Origin: Mycobacterium sp. 236(2023)
GTDB taxonomy: Bacteria > Actinomycetota > Actinomycetes > Mycobacteriales > Mycobacteriaceae
Assembly: GCF_029623955.1 (NCBI RefSeq)
Contig: NZ_JARSBP010000010.1
Span: 152,666 to 216,665 of the forward strand
Reading direction: 5' to 3'
Length of the DNA: 64,000 bases
The first letter of the stretch is position 1. Every line of letters begins with the position of its first letter. Positions 18,067 through 26,696 of the stretch are shown here, one piece after another. The notes beneath the pieces are model-generated. The model searched no databases. It saw only the letters and a program-made list of their open reading frames with translations, and was not told the DNA's origin. A program made the translations under genes and the position numbers.

Positions 18067-18503
18067 TCAGTCGACAGGCGTCAGGACGAAGACCGGGATC
18101 TGGCGATCCGTCTTCTTCTGGTACTCGGCATAATCGGGCCAGGTGGCAACGGCCCGCTCCCACCAGGCGGCCTTCTCGTCATCGAAGACCTCGCGTGCCT
18201 CGTAGTCCTTGGTGACGGTGCCATCCTGGAGTTCGACGCGAGGGTGGGCCTTGATGTTGTAGAACCACACCGGGTTCTTCGGTGCGCCGCCGAGGGAGGC
18301 GACGACGGCGTACTCGCCGCCGTGCTCGACGCGCATCAGTGGCGTCTTACGGATCTTGCCGGACTTGGCGCCGACCGTGGCGAGCAGGATGACCGGCCTG
18401 CCCTTGAGTTCGGTGCCCCGGGTCCCCCGGATTCCATGTATTCCTCGGCGTTTTCGCGGGCCCAATCGGACGTACTAGGCTCATACTCTCCAGTGATAGG
18501 CAT
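18067..18503 (-). pseudogene. Deazaflavin (F420)-dependent nitroreductase-family protein, frameshifted near the N-terminus
   Basis: Ddn/Rv1558-like small reductase. From codon 16 on the protein reads as expected: GTELKGRPVILLATVGAKSG, LMRVEHGGEYAVVASLGGAP, KNPVWFYNIKAHPRVELQDG. A good family N-terminus (MPITGEYEPSTSDWARENAE, ATG at 18503) is present but in another frame. The two join if the C5 run at 18424-18428 had six bases. Either the gene has a real one-base deletion or the run was miscounted. If intact it would be about 146 residues and act as an F420H2-dependent quinone/nitro reductase. A shorter start within the current frame (TTG at 18465) gives a non-family N-terminus. Confidence 0.85.
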
Positions 18504-18541
18504 GTAGTCAGGCTAGCGAAATCGACACTCCATAATAAGTG

Positions 18542-18557
18542 TTTCGGCTGGCCGAAA
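18542..18557. promoter_or_regulatory. Perfect 16-bp inverted repeat in a divergent promoter region
   Basis: TTTCGGCTGGCCGAAA has 7-base arms around TG. It lies between the Ddn-like gene (start 18503, minus) and the small membrane protein (start 18585, plus), 15 bp upstream of a -10-like TATCGT at 18572-18577. Position and symmetry suggest a repressor operator serving one or both genes. The cognate regulator is not identified. Confidence 0.5.
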
Positions 18558-18584
18558 TCTTTCGTACGAGCTATCGTTACCCCT

Positions 18585-18815
18585 GTGACCACCGCCGAAC
18601 AGATGCGTGACGCCGTGACCCGTCCGGCGTCGTCGATCTCCATCGCCGGCGTTGCCTGGCCCGTCTACAAGGTTGTCGCGCTGCTGATGGGCCTACTGGT
18701 GTTCGTCGTCGTCGCGGCCGCGACCACGTCAGCCGCTCCCGCCGTTCTGACCGCCACCGGCATCACCGTTCTCGCTTGGGTCGCACTCGGCGCCGCGAGT
18801 CGCATCCGCGGTTAG
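18585..18815 (+). CDS. Small two-helix membrane protein
   Basis: 76-residue protein with two hydrophobic segments, YKVVALLMGLLVFVVVAAA (about residues 28-46) and a second at about 52-70 (VLTATGITVLAWVALGAA), and a short basic tail SRIRG. No family recognised. The GTG at 18585 follows a -10-like TATCGT by seven bases, consistent with leaderless transcription; no Shine-Dalgarno is seen. The 3' end overlaps the opposite-strand DUF885 remnant by 4 bp. It is divergent from the Ddn-like gene with a palindrome between them. Confidence 0.65.
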   Translation: MTTAEQMRDAVTRPASSISIAGVAWPVYKVVALLMGLLVFVVVAAATTSAAPAVLTATGITVLAWVALGAASRIRG

Positions 18816-18997
18816 AACAGTTCACCGGTTTCGCCGAGCGCCTGATAGTCGTCACGCAACTTCAGGATCATCAGCTTGCCCATCGTGTAGTACCCGTAGA
18901 GCGCGTCTGACGTGCCGCGTTTGGCCTCGGACTCAGCCACCAGCCGAGGTTGGTAGGCCTCGGTGACGAAGAGCTCCGTCGCGTCCTCGACCGGCAC
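18812..18997 (-). pseudogene. Probable C-terminal remnant of a DUF885-family protein
   Basis: An open frame of about 61 codons whose translation includes EAKRGTSDALYGYYTMGKLM and ILKLRDDYQALG. This resembles the C-terminal end of actinobacterial DUF885 proteins, which are normally 500-600 residues. A TGA stop in the same frame lies five codons before the first possible GTG, and the next 40 bp run into the end of dnaE1, so there is no room for the rest. It is most likely a deletion scar of a larger gene. Could be a free small protein, but no ribosome site is visible. Confidence 0.45.
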
Positions 18998-19038
18998 GCC
19001 CCCACCCCGTCACCGGCGCCCCTTCGCTGGATAAGCCC

Positions 19039-22000
19039 TCAGCCGCCCAGGCAGCCCGGACCGAGCAGTTCCTTCAGGTCGCCCATCAACGCCGACGACG
19101 GGGTGACCCGCAGCGACTGATCGAGTTCCAGCGTCGTGATGCGTTCACCACTGATCAGCCGGAGATGAACCTGCGACGTGCCGGGATGGCGGGCCAGCAC
19201 CTGCTTGAGCGCCGTCACCTTGTCGACCGTGCACTGCCGCGTCGGCAGGCTCACCGCGACCGGGCGATTCGCCTGCGCACTCGAAAAGTCAGGCACCACA
19301 AGCTCGTTGACGATCAGCGAGATCCTGTCGTCGCGCTTGGCCACCTTGGCGCCGAGCAACACCACGACGTCGTCGGCGATCTCGGCGCCGAACATCGAAT
19401 ACGTCTGCGGGAAGAACAGCACCTCGATACCGCCGGAGAGATCCTCGATCTGCGCCGACGCCCACGGCAGGCCGTTCTTGTTGACGCGGCGGTTCACCGA
19501 CGCCAGGATGCCGCCGACCCGGACCTGGGTGTCGTTGGCGATATCCCCTTCGAGGATCGCCGGGATCTGTGTGTCCACCTGCGCGGTCAGCAGGTGGGCG
19601 ACGCCATTGAGAGGATGCCCGGACACGTAGAGGCCGAGCATCTCGCGTTCCAGCGCGAGCTTGTGCTTGTCCTCCCACTCCTCCTCGGGCACCTTGATGG
19701 TGAACACCGACTCCGTCTCGGAGTCTCCCCCGCCGAACAGATCGAACTGCCCCATCGCCTCGGCCTTCTTGGTACCGAGCACCGAATCGACGGCGTCGGT
19801 GTGCACGAGGAACAGCCCTTTACGCGGGTGGTTGAGCGAATCGAACGCGCCGGCCTTGACCAGCGATTCGGTGACCTTCTTGTTGCAGGCGGTGATGTCG
19901 ATCTTGTTCAGATAGTCGGAGAAGTCGGTGTACTTGCCCTTCTCCGACCGCGTATTCACCAGCGAGGCAACGACGTTCGCGCCGACATTGCGCACCGCGC
20001 CGAGCCCGAACCGGATGTCGTCGCCGACGGAGGCGAAGTTTTGCACCGATTCGTTGACATCGGGCGGCAGCACCGTGATGCCGAGCCTGCGGCAGTCGGC
20101 GAGATAGATGGCCGCCTTGTCCTTGTCGTCCCCGACCGAGGTGAGCAGACCGGCCATGTACTCGGCCTGGTAGTTGGCCTTCAGGTACGCCGTCCAGTAC
20201 GACACCAACCCGTACCCGGCGGCGTGGGACTTGTTGAACGCGTATCCAGCGAACGGAAGGATGGTGTCCCACAACGCTTTCACCGCGGCGGCCGAGAAAC
20301 CGTTGGCCGTCATGCCCTCCAGGAAGCCCTTGTACTCGGCTTCGAGGACCTCCAGCTTCTTCTTGCCCATGGCCTTGCGCAGCGCATCGGCCTTACCCAT
20401 CGAGTATCCGGCGACCTTCTGGGCGATGAACATGATCTGCTCTTGGTAGACGATCAGGCCGTAGGTCTCGGCCAGGATCTCGCGCAGCGGTTCTTCGAGT
20501 TCGGGGTGGATGGGCTTGATGGCCTGGCGACCGTTCTTGCGGTCGGCGTAGTCGTTGTGCGCATTCATGCCCATCGGGCCCGGCCGGTACAGCGCCAGGA
20601 CGGCGACGATGTCGTTGAACTCGGTGGGCTGCATCCGGCGCAGCAGATCGCGCATCGCGCTGCCGTCGAGCTGGAACACACCGAGCGTGTCACCGCGACC
20701 GAGCAGTTCGTAGGCCTTGGGATCGTCGAGGTCCAGCGACTCCAGATCCAGGTCGATACCGCGGTTGGCTTTGATGTTGTCGATGCAGTCGCCGATGATC
20801 GTCAGGTTCCGCAGGCCGAGGAAGTCCATCTTCAACAGGCCGATGGCCTCACACGACGGGTAGTCCCAGCCGGTGATGACCGCGCCGTCCTGCGGGCGCT
20901 TCCACAGCGGGATCGCCTCGATCAGCGGCTCGGAACTCATGATGACCGCGCATGCGTGCACGCCCGCGTTGCGAACCAGACCCTCCAGACCGCGGGCCGT
21001 CTCGTAGATGGTCCGGACGTCGGGGTCGGTGTCGATGAGCGCGCGGACCTCCGCGGCCTCTTTGTAGCGCTCGTGTGTGGGATCGGTGATCCCCGACACC
21101 GGGATGTCCTTGGCCATGATCGGCGGTGGCAGCGCTTTGGTGATCCGGTCGGCGATCGCGAAACCGGGCTGCCCGTAGTGCACGCGGGCCGAATCCTTCA
21201 GCGCGGCTTTGGTTTTGATGGTGCCGAACGTGATGACCTGAGCCACCCGGTCACTGCCCCACTTGTTCGCAGCGTAGCGCAGCATCTCGCCGCGCCGACG
21301 GTCGTCGAAGTCGATGTCGATATCGGGGGCGGACGGGCGCTCGGGGTTGAGGAACCGCTCGAACAGCAGACCGTGCGGGATCGGGTCGATGTTGGTGATG
21401 CCCATGGCGTAGGCCACCAGCGAGCCGGCTGCCGAGCCGCGGCCGGGCCCCACCCGGATACCGACCGAACGGGCGTAGTTGATCAGATCGGCGACGATGA
21501 GGAAGTAGGCGGGGAATCCCTTGTCGCAGATGACCTTGATCTCGTACTCGGCGCGATCGATGTACTCCTGCGGGACGGTACCGCCCTGGAATCGGCGATC
21601 CCGCAGTCCGGTCATCACCTCATGCGTCAGCCACGAACCCTGGTCGTGGCCTTCGGGCACCGGGAAGATCGGCATCCGGTCCGTCGGCGTCCACACCTCG
21701 CTGTACGGCTGGACACGCTCGGCGATCAGCAGCGTGGAATCGCAGGCGCCCGGCACCTGGTCGTCCCACAGCGCCCGCATCTCCGCAGCCGACTTGAGGT
21801 AGTAGCCGTCACCGTCGAACTTGAAGCGATTGGGGTCCGAAAGCGTCTTTCCGGTCTGGATGCACAGCAACGCCTCGTGGTTCTGGGAGGCGTCACGGGT
21901 GACGTAGTGGCAGTCGTTGGTGGCCAGCGGCCGGATGCCGAGCTTCTTGCCGACTTCGAGCAGGCCTTCCCGGACTCTGCGCTCGATGTCGAGGCCGTGG

Positions 22001-22575
22001 TCCATCAGCTCGAGGAAAAAGTTCTCCTTGCCGAAGATCTCCTGCCACTTGGCCGCCGCGGCCACCGCTTCGTCGAAATGGCCGAGCCGTAGCCGAGTCT
22101 GCACCTCGCCCGACGGGCAACCGGTGGTGGCGATGATGCCCTCGGCATGTTCGGCGATGATCTCGGCATCCATGCGCGACCACTTGCCCAGCTGGCCCTC
22201 GAACGATGCCAGCGACGACAACCTGAACAGATTTCGCAGACCCGTCGCGTTCTCGGCGACCATCGTCATGTGCGTGTATGAGCCGCTGCCGGAGACGTCG
22301 TCGCTCTTCTGGCTCGGATCGCCCCACAGCACACGCTTGGTCTCGAAGCGCGATGCGGGCGCGATGTAGGCCTCGATGCCGATGATGGGCTTGATGCCGG
22401 CGTCGGTGGCAGCGTTGTAGAACTCGCTGGCGCCGAACATGTTCCCGTGGTCGGTCATCCCGATGGCGGGCATCTCCAGCCGCTGCGCCTCGGCCAGCAT
22501 CGGCTTGACCTTCGCGGCGCCGTCGAGCATCGAATACTCGGTGTGATTGTGCAGATGCACGAAAGAACCGCTCAT
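19039..22575 (-). CDS. dnaE1: DNA polymerase III alpha subunit DnaE1
   Basis: Replicative polymerase catalytic subunit, 1178 residues. The N-terminal PHP domain (FVHLHNHTEYSMLDGAAKV, MTDHGNMFGASEF) provides the intrinsic 3'-5' proofreading exonuclease of mycobacterial DnaE1. The C-family palm carries the catalytic aspartates in APDIDIDFDDRRRGEM and the GPGRGSAAGSLVAYAMGIT motif. The C-terminus has the OB fold (VRVGGILASVNRRVNKNG). The ATG at 22575 gives the expected N-terminus. It is preceded by a convergent-free 71-bp gap after the TetR gene on the same strand. Essential in all mycobacteria. Confidence 0.97.
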   Translation of the reverse strand: MSGSFVHLHNHTEYSMLDGAAKVKPMLAEAQRLEMPAIGMTDHGNMFGASEFYNAATDAGIKPIIGIEAYIAPASRFETKRVLWGDPSQKSDDVSGSGSYTHMTMVAENATGLRNLFRLSSLASFEGQLGKWSRMDAEIIAEHAEGIIATTGCPSGEVQTRLRLGHFDEAVAAAAKWQEIFGKENFFLELMDHGLDIERRVREGLLEVGKKLGIRPLATNDCHYVTRDASQNHEALLCIQTGKTLSDPNRFKFDGDGYYLKSAAEMRALWDDQVPGACDSTLLIAERVQPYSEVWTPTDRMPIFPVPEGHDQGSWLTHEVMTGLRDRRFQGGTVPQEYIDRAEYEIKVICDKGFPAYFLIVADLINYARSVGIRVGPGRGSAAGSLVAYAMGITNIDPIPHGLLFERFLNPERPSAPDIDIDFDDRRRGEMLRYAANKWGSDRVAQVITFGTIKTKAALKDSARVHYGQPGFAIADRITKALPPPIMAKDIPVSGITDPTHERYKEAAEVRALIDTDPDVRTIYETARGLEGLVRNAGVHACAVIMSSEPLIEAIPLWKRPQDGAVITGWDYPSCEAIGLLKMDFLGLRNLTIIGDCIDNIKANRGIDLDLESLDLDDPKAYELLGRGDTLGVFQLDGSAMRDLLRRMQPTEFNDIVAVLALYRPGPMGMNAHNDYADRKNGRQAIKPIHPELEEPLREILAETYGLIVYQEQIMFIAQKVAGYSMGKADALRKAMGKKKLEVLEAEYKGFLEGMTANGFSAAAVKALWDTILPFAGYAFNKSHAAGYGLVSYWTAYLKANYQAEYMAGLLTSVGDDKDKAAIYLADCRRLGITVLPPDVNESVQNFASVGDDIRFGLGAVRNVGANVVASLVNTRSEKGKYTDFSDYLNKIDITACNKKVTESLVKAGAFDSLNHPRKGLFLVHTDAVDSVLGTKKAEAMGQFDLFGGGDSETESVFTIKVPEEEWEDKHKLALEREMLGLYVSGHPLNGVAHLLTAQVDTQIPAILEGDIANDTQVRVGGILASVNRRVNKNGLPWASAQIEDLSGGIEVLFFPQTYSMFGAEIADDVVVLLGAKVAKRDDRISLIVNELVVPDFSSAQANRPVAVSLPTRQCTVDKVTALKQVLARHPGTSQVHLRLISGERITTLELDQSLRVTPSSALMGDLKELLGPGCLGG

Positions 22576-22646
22576 AGGGACGCCAGTCTAGGACCGCTCG
22601 CCGACACCGCTCGGCGTGTCGGGGCGCGTGTCTTACGAACTTCGGA

Positions 22647-23321
22647 TCACGCGTCCAAGGACGCGCCGACCGGTTCGTTCAGCAATCCGCTACCGAGCAT
22701 TCTCATCAATTGCCTGGCTACTTCCGGAGTCTCGACGCCATCGGTTCCGTCGGTCAGAAAACCCGCGTAGAAGCCGAAGCCCCAGAAAAGCGCTCCCAGC
22801 ATGTCGCTCACCGCGCGGACGTCACTGTCGGGGCCCAGCTCACCGCGGAACACCGCATCGGTGACGACCGCGTCGTAGAACGAGTGAACGGTGGCGACGA
22901 CAGCGGCCGCGGCCACGTGTCGCTGCGGGGCCCTGTGGTGGTCGATCCGCGCGGTCATGACCAGCTTCATCAGCGCGGGCTCGTCTGCCCCGAGACGGTG
23001 CAGTTCCCTGGCAAAAGCTGCCAGTTGGCAGATGAGGGCACCTTTGTCTAGTGCCGCATCCGCGCACTGTTCCACCCGGTCACGGACGTCCGTGAGCAAC
23101 TTGTCGTACAGGTCTTCCCGGGTCGGGTAGTAGTAATGCAGAGTCGGGCGGCTGACGCCCGCGCGCCGGGCGATCTGCTGGAAGGTCGCGGCCTGATACC
23201 CGCGTTCGGCAATGATGTCGCGGGCCGCACGCAGGATCGTCTTGCGAGTCTGCTCCGAATCGGCACCCACCGGGCGTCCACGTTTGCGAACCGCGGATTC
23301 CGCGAGGGTCTCGTTCTCCAC
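22647..23321 (-). CDS. TetR-family transcriptional regulator
   Basis: 224 residues from the GTG at 23321. N-terminal HTH: TRKTILRAARDIIAERGYQA then FQQIARRAGVSRPTLHYYYP. The C-terminal ligand domain is unassigned. A promoter with TTGACC (-35) and TAACGT (-10), 17 bp apart, places the start of transcription at this GTG, so a leaderless start is favoured over the in-frame TTG at 23327. The palindrome GACCGGTC overlaps the -35, pointing to autoregulation. The rarD gene lies just beyond this promoter on the same strand; dnaE1 is downstream. The effector is unknown. Confidence 0.85.
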   Translation of the reverse strand: MENETLAESAVRKRGRPVGADSEQTRKTILRAARDIIAERGYQAATFQQIARRAGVSRPTLHYYYPTREDLYDKLLTDVRDRVEQCADAALDKGALICQLAAFARELHRLGADEPALMKLVMTARIDHHRAPQRHVAAAAVVATVHSFYDAVVTDAVFRGELGPDSDVRAVSDMLGALFWGFGFYAGFLTDGTDGVETPEVARQLMRMLGSGLLNEPVGASLDA

Positions 23322-23327
23322 GGGCAA

Positions 23328-23356
23328 ACGTTATGACATAGCTACCGACCGGTCAA
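23328..23356 (-). promoter_or_regulatory. Promoter of the TetR gene with overlapping palindrome
   Basis: On the minus strand TTGACC (23351-23356) and TAACGT (23328-23333) are separated by 17 bp, a near-consensus sigma-A layout. GACCGGTC (23348-23355) is a perfect 8-bp palindrome overlapping the -35, inside ACCGACCGGTCAAC. It is a plausible autorepression operator for the adjacent TetR protein. Confidence 0.55.
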
Positions 23357-23374
23357 CATAGGCGTGTGCAAATG

Positions 23375-24265
23375 TCACGCAATCGTCAGTCCTGCAGGTC
23401 GCCGCTCGGCGCGCGCGCGTCGCACCGCGTCGACCGTGAAAATCAGCAGAGCGACCCAGATCAGGGCGAATCCCACCCACCGCGCCGGGGGCATCGCCTC
23501 GTTGCCGACGACCACTCCCCATGTCAGCTGCATCGCCGGGGTCATGTAGAACAACAGCCCCAAAGTGACCATCGGCAGCCGTTGCGCCGCCGCGGCGAAC
23601 ATCAGCAGCGGCAGCGCGGTCAACACACCCGCGAGGACGAGCAGTGCGACGTGGCCGCCGCCGTGGCCGGTGAGCGTGCCGCCTCCGGTGAGCGCCAGCA
23701 CGACCACGTACGCCGCCGCAAACGGGGTCGCGATCGCCGCTTCGATGCCGACGCTGACGCGCGGGTCCGTCGGCACCAGTTTCTTCACGGCGCCGTAGAG
23801 ACCGAAGGACAACGCCAGGCCGATCCCCACCAGCGGCGGCTCACGCAGCTGAACAGTGAGGATGACGACCGCCACCACAGCGATGGCCAGTGCGCTGAAC
23901 TGCCAGCGGTTCAACTTCTCGCGAAAGATCAACAGTCCCAGCGCAATCGACACCAAAGGGTTGATGAAATAGCCGAGCGCGGCGTCGACGACATGACCGT
24001 TGTTGACCGCGTAGACGTAGATCAGCCAGTTGATCGAGATCAAGCCCGACGCCGCGATCAGGAGCAGCCAGGTGCGGCCCGTGATCGCCCTGATGTCCCC
24101 CAGCCTGCGCACCGCGGTCACCACGACGACCATCAGCGCGAAGCTCCAGATGATCCGGTGCGCAAGCACCTCGACGGCGCCGGCCGGCTTGAGCAATGGG
24201 AAGAACGCGGGAAACAGGCCCCACATCACGTAGGCGCCGGCGCCGTAGAGCAGACCCGACCTCAC
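23375..24265 (-). CDS. rarD: EamA-family transporter RarD
   Basis: 296-residue inner-membrane protein of the drug/metabolite transporter superfamily with about ten transmembrane segments. The opening LLYGAGAYVMWGLFPAFFPL and SINWLIYVYAVNNGHVVDAA, LGYFINPLVSIALGL stretches are characteristic of RarD. The transported compound is not established. The GTG at 24265 shares GTGA with the rluD stop, so rarD is translated from the lspA-rluD-rarD transcript. The longer open frame upstream is shadow of rluD. Confidence 0.88.
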   Translation of the reverse strand: MRSGLLYGAGAYVMWGLFPAFFPLLKPAGAVEVLAHRIIWSFALMVVVVTAVRRLGDIRAITGRTWLLLIAASGLISINWLIYVYAVNNGHVVDAALGYFINPLVSIALGLLIFREKLNRWQFSALAIAVVAVVILTVQLREPPLVGIGLALSFGLYGAVKKLVPTDPRVSVGIEAAIATPFAAAYVVVLALTGGGTLTGHGGGHVALLVLAGVLTALPLLMFAAAAQRLPMVTLGLLFYMTPAMQLTWGVVVGNEAMPPARWVGFALIWVALLIFTVDAVRRARAERRPAGLTIA

Positions 24266-25191
24266 CGGTCGTGGCGCCGCAGAACGTCCAGTGCGTGCTG
24301 CAGGTCGGCGGGATACGGGCTGGTGATCTCGATCCACCTGCCGTCGGCGGGATGCGCGAACGCCAACGACCGGGCGTGCAGCCACTGCCGTTCCAGCTCA
24401 AGCTTTTTCGCAAGCGTCGGATCGGCGCCGTACGTCAGATCACCGCAGCACGGATGGTGCAGCGCCGAGAAATGGACGCGGATCTGGTGCGTGCGGCCCG
24501 TCTCGAGGTGGACGTCGAGCAGGCTCGCCGCCTGATGCGCCTCCAGCGTGTCGTAATGCGTGACGCTGTGCCTGCCGCCCTCGACGACCGCGAATTTCCA
24601 GTCATGCCCGCGGTGCCGTCCGATCGGGGCGTCGATGGTCCCACTCGACGGATCCGGATGCCCCTGAACGAGAGCGTGATAGCGCTTCTCGACGGTGCGC
24701 TGCTTGAAAGCGCGCTTGAGCACCGTGTAAGCGCGCTCCGACAGCGCCACCACCATGACGCCGGATGTGCCGACGTCGAGCCTGTGCACGATGCCCTGAC
24801 GCTCGTGAATCCCGGAGGTGCTGATCCGGAAACCGGCCGCCGCCAGCCCGCCCAGCACCGTCGGCCCGTGCCAGCCGACCGTCGCGTGCGCCGCGACCCC
24901 CGGCGGCTTGTCGACCGCGACGATGTCGTCGTCGGAGTACAGGATGTCCATGCCCTCGATGTCGACTGGCGTATTCTCCACCGGCGCAGGCGCTTCCGGC
25001 AGCCGCACCTCCAGCCACGCACCCTCGACCAGTTTGTCCGACTTGCCCGCGGGGGCACCGTCGAGTTCCACGCCGCCGTCCTCGGCGATCGCCGCAGCCG
25101 CCGTGCGAGACAACCCGAGCAAGCGGGCCAGGCCGGCGTCGACACGCATCCCCGCGAGCCCCTCCGGCACCGGCATCGACCGGGTCGTCAT
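24262..25191 (-). CDS. rluD: RluA-family 23S rRNA pseudouridine synthase
   Basis: 309 residues: an N-terminal S4 domain (RVDAGLARLLGLSRTAAAAI, residues about 14-70), then the pseudouridine synthase domain with the catalytic Asp in GIVHRLDVGTSGVMVVAL and the LETGRTHQIRVHF motif. It isomerises uridines in 23S rRNA; RluD-type positions are inferred from family and from synteny with M. tuberculosis Rv1540. The ATG at 25191 overlaps the lspA stop by 4 nt (ATGA) and its own stop overlaps rarD. The open frame extends to 25563 but that part is lspA shadow. Confidence 0.92.
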   Translation of the reverse strand: MTTRSMPVPEGLAGMRVDAGLARLLGLSRTAAAAIAEDGGVELDGAPAGKSDKLVEGAWLEVRLPEAPAPVENTPVDIEGMDILYSDDDIVAVDKPPGVAAHATVGWHGPTVLGGLAAAGFRISTSGIHERQGIVHRLDVGTSGVMVVALSERAYTVLKRAFKQRTVEKRYHALVQGHPDPSSGTIDAPIGRHRGHDWKFAVVEGGRHSVTHYDTLEAHQAASLLDVHLETGRTHQIRVHFSALHHPCCGDLTYGADPTLAKKLELERQWLHARSLAFAHPADGRWIEITSPYPADLQHALDVLRRHDR

Positions 25192-25751
25192 CCTTCTTCT
25201 GCGCTGTCCGGCTTGCGCCGCCCGACCGTATCGAAGTCGAAGCCGAACAACGACAGCACGACGAGCAGGATCGCCCCGCCGACCACGGCGGGATCGGCCA
25301 CGTTGAACACGGGCCACCAGCCGATGGACAGGAAGTCGACGACGTGACCGCGCAGCGGGCCCGGCGAGCGGAAGAACCGGTCGACCAGGTTGCCCAGAGC
25401 ACCGCCGAGAATCATCCCGAGGCCGAGCGCCCACCACGGTGAGACAAGCCTGCGGCCCATCCAGATGATGCCGATGACGACGCCTGTTGCGACGAGGGTC
25501 AGGACCCACGTGTAGCCGGTGGCCATCGAGAACGCCGCGCCCGAGTTGCGCACCAGCGTCCACGTGACCGTGTCGCCGATGATCGACACCGGCTGGCCCG
25601 GAGTCAGCAGCTTCACCGCGAGAACCTTGGTGACGACGTCGAGCGCGAGCACCACCGCGGCCACGGAGAGGAGCAGGCGCAGCCGGCGCGCCGGTGTCGT
25701 CTGCGCAGTCTCGGTCGCAGGCTCGGCCGGGCTCGATGATTCATCCGTCAC
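25188..25751 (-). CDS. lspA: Lipoprotein signal peptidase LspA
   Basis: Membrane aspartyl protease that cleaves the signal peptide of prolipoproteins after lipidation. 187 residues, four transmembrane helices. The two catalytic aspartates are in GNLVDRFFRSPGPLRGHVVDF and WWPVFNVADPAVV, and the RNSGAAFSM motif is present. A hydrophilic N-terminal extension of about 25 residues (Ser/Pro/Thr rich) precedes the first helix, as in other mycobacteria. The start is GTG at 25751. It is the first gene of lspA-rluD-rarD, with overlaps throughout, and is divergent from ansA by 42 bp. Confidence 0.94.
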   Translation of the reverse strand: MTDESSSPAEPATETAQTTPARRLRLLLSVAAVVLALDVVTKVLAVKLLTPGQPVSIIGDTVTWTLVRNSGAAFSMATGYTWVLTLVATGVVIGIIWMGRRLVSPWWALGLGMILGGALGNLVDRFFRSPGPLRGHVVDFLSIGWWPVFNVADPAVVGGAILLVVLSLFGFDFDTVGRRKPDSAEEG

Positions 25752-25793
25752 GCCCCCATCATCGCAAAGAGCCGGTGGGGAACAATTCCACCC

Positions 25794-26696
25794 ATGGGTC
25801 GCCTCGTCGTCATAGCCACCGGTGGCACCATCTCGACCAGCTCCGGGGTCGACGGTGTGAAGCGGCCCACCCGCTCGGGCGCCGACCTCACCGAGGGACT
25901 CGACGTCGCGGTCGTCGACGCGCTGTCACTCGACAGCTCGCAGCTAATCCCGGCCGACTGGGACCGCGTCGCGGCCGCGGTCCGGCAGGCCGCCGCGGCC
26001 GACACCACCGACGGCATCGTCATCACGCACGGCACGGACACGATGGAGGAGACCGCGCTGTGGCTCGAACTCACCTACGACGGCGCCGCGCCGGTGGTGC
26101 TCACCGGTTCCCAGCGCAGCGCCGATGCGCCAGACGCAGACGGGCCCACCAACCTGCGTGACGCGCTGGCGGTTGCGGGCGATCCGCAGTGGCGCGGACT
26201 GGGCGTCCTGGTCAGCTTCGCCGGCGCGGTGTTCGAGCCGCTCGGCGTGCACAAAGTTGCCACGACGGATCTGCAGAGCTTCGCCGGAACCCGGGCCGGC
26301 AGTGGGAAGTCCCGCCCGTCCCTGGGGCCGCTGACGGCGTCCGACGCCCCGCGCGTCGACATCGTCGCCGCCTACCCGGGTGCCGACGCCGCGGCGCTGG
26401 ATGCGTGCGTCGCCGCGGGCGCGCGCGGCATCGTCCTGCAGGGGCTGGGCTCCGGCAACGCCGGGGCCGCGCTGATCGACGGCGTCCGCAGGCATTGCCG
26501 CGACGGCGTGACCGTCGTGGTGTCGACGAGGGTGCCCGGCGGCCGGGTCAGTCCGGGATACGGGCCGGGGCGCGATCTCGTCGACGCCGGCGCGATCGTC
26601 GCGTCGCGGCTACGGCCGCCTCAGGCACGCGTGTTGCTGATGGCCGCGCTCGCCGCGGGTCAACCAGTTCAGGACGCGTTCGGACGCTGGGGCTGA
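25794..26696 (+). CDS. ansA: L-asparaginase
   Basis: Hydrolyses asparagine to aspartate and ammonia. 300 residues. The first catalytic threonine motif VVIATGGTISTSSG is near the N-terminus and the second triad is in TDGIVITHGTDTMEETALWL; VVLTGSQRSADAPDADGPTN is also typical. No signal peptide is seen, so it is predicted cytosolic. The ATG at 25794 fits the first strand. The stop lies directly against the stop of dinX on the other strand with no space. Same neighbour set as M. tuberculosis Rv1538c. Confidence 0.92.
   Translation: MGRLVVIATGGTISTSSGVDGVKRPTRSGADLTEGLDVAVVDALSLDSSQLIPADWDRVAAAVRQAAAADTTDGIVITHGTDTMEETALWLELTYDGAAPVVLTGSQRSADAPDADGPTNLRDALAVAGDPQWRGLGVLVSFAGAVFEPLGVHKVATTDLQSFAGTRAGSGKSRPSLGPLTASDAPRVDIVAAYPGADAAALDACVAAGARGIVLQGLGSGNAGAALIDGVRRHCRDGVTVVVSTRVPGGRVSPGYGPGRDLVDAGAIVASRLRPPQARVLLMAALAAGQPVQDAFGRWG

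Noticed and set aside
19165..22092. 975-codon plus-strand open frame
   Set aside because: Antisense shadow of dnaE1, rich in Arg, Val, His; no family motif.
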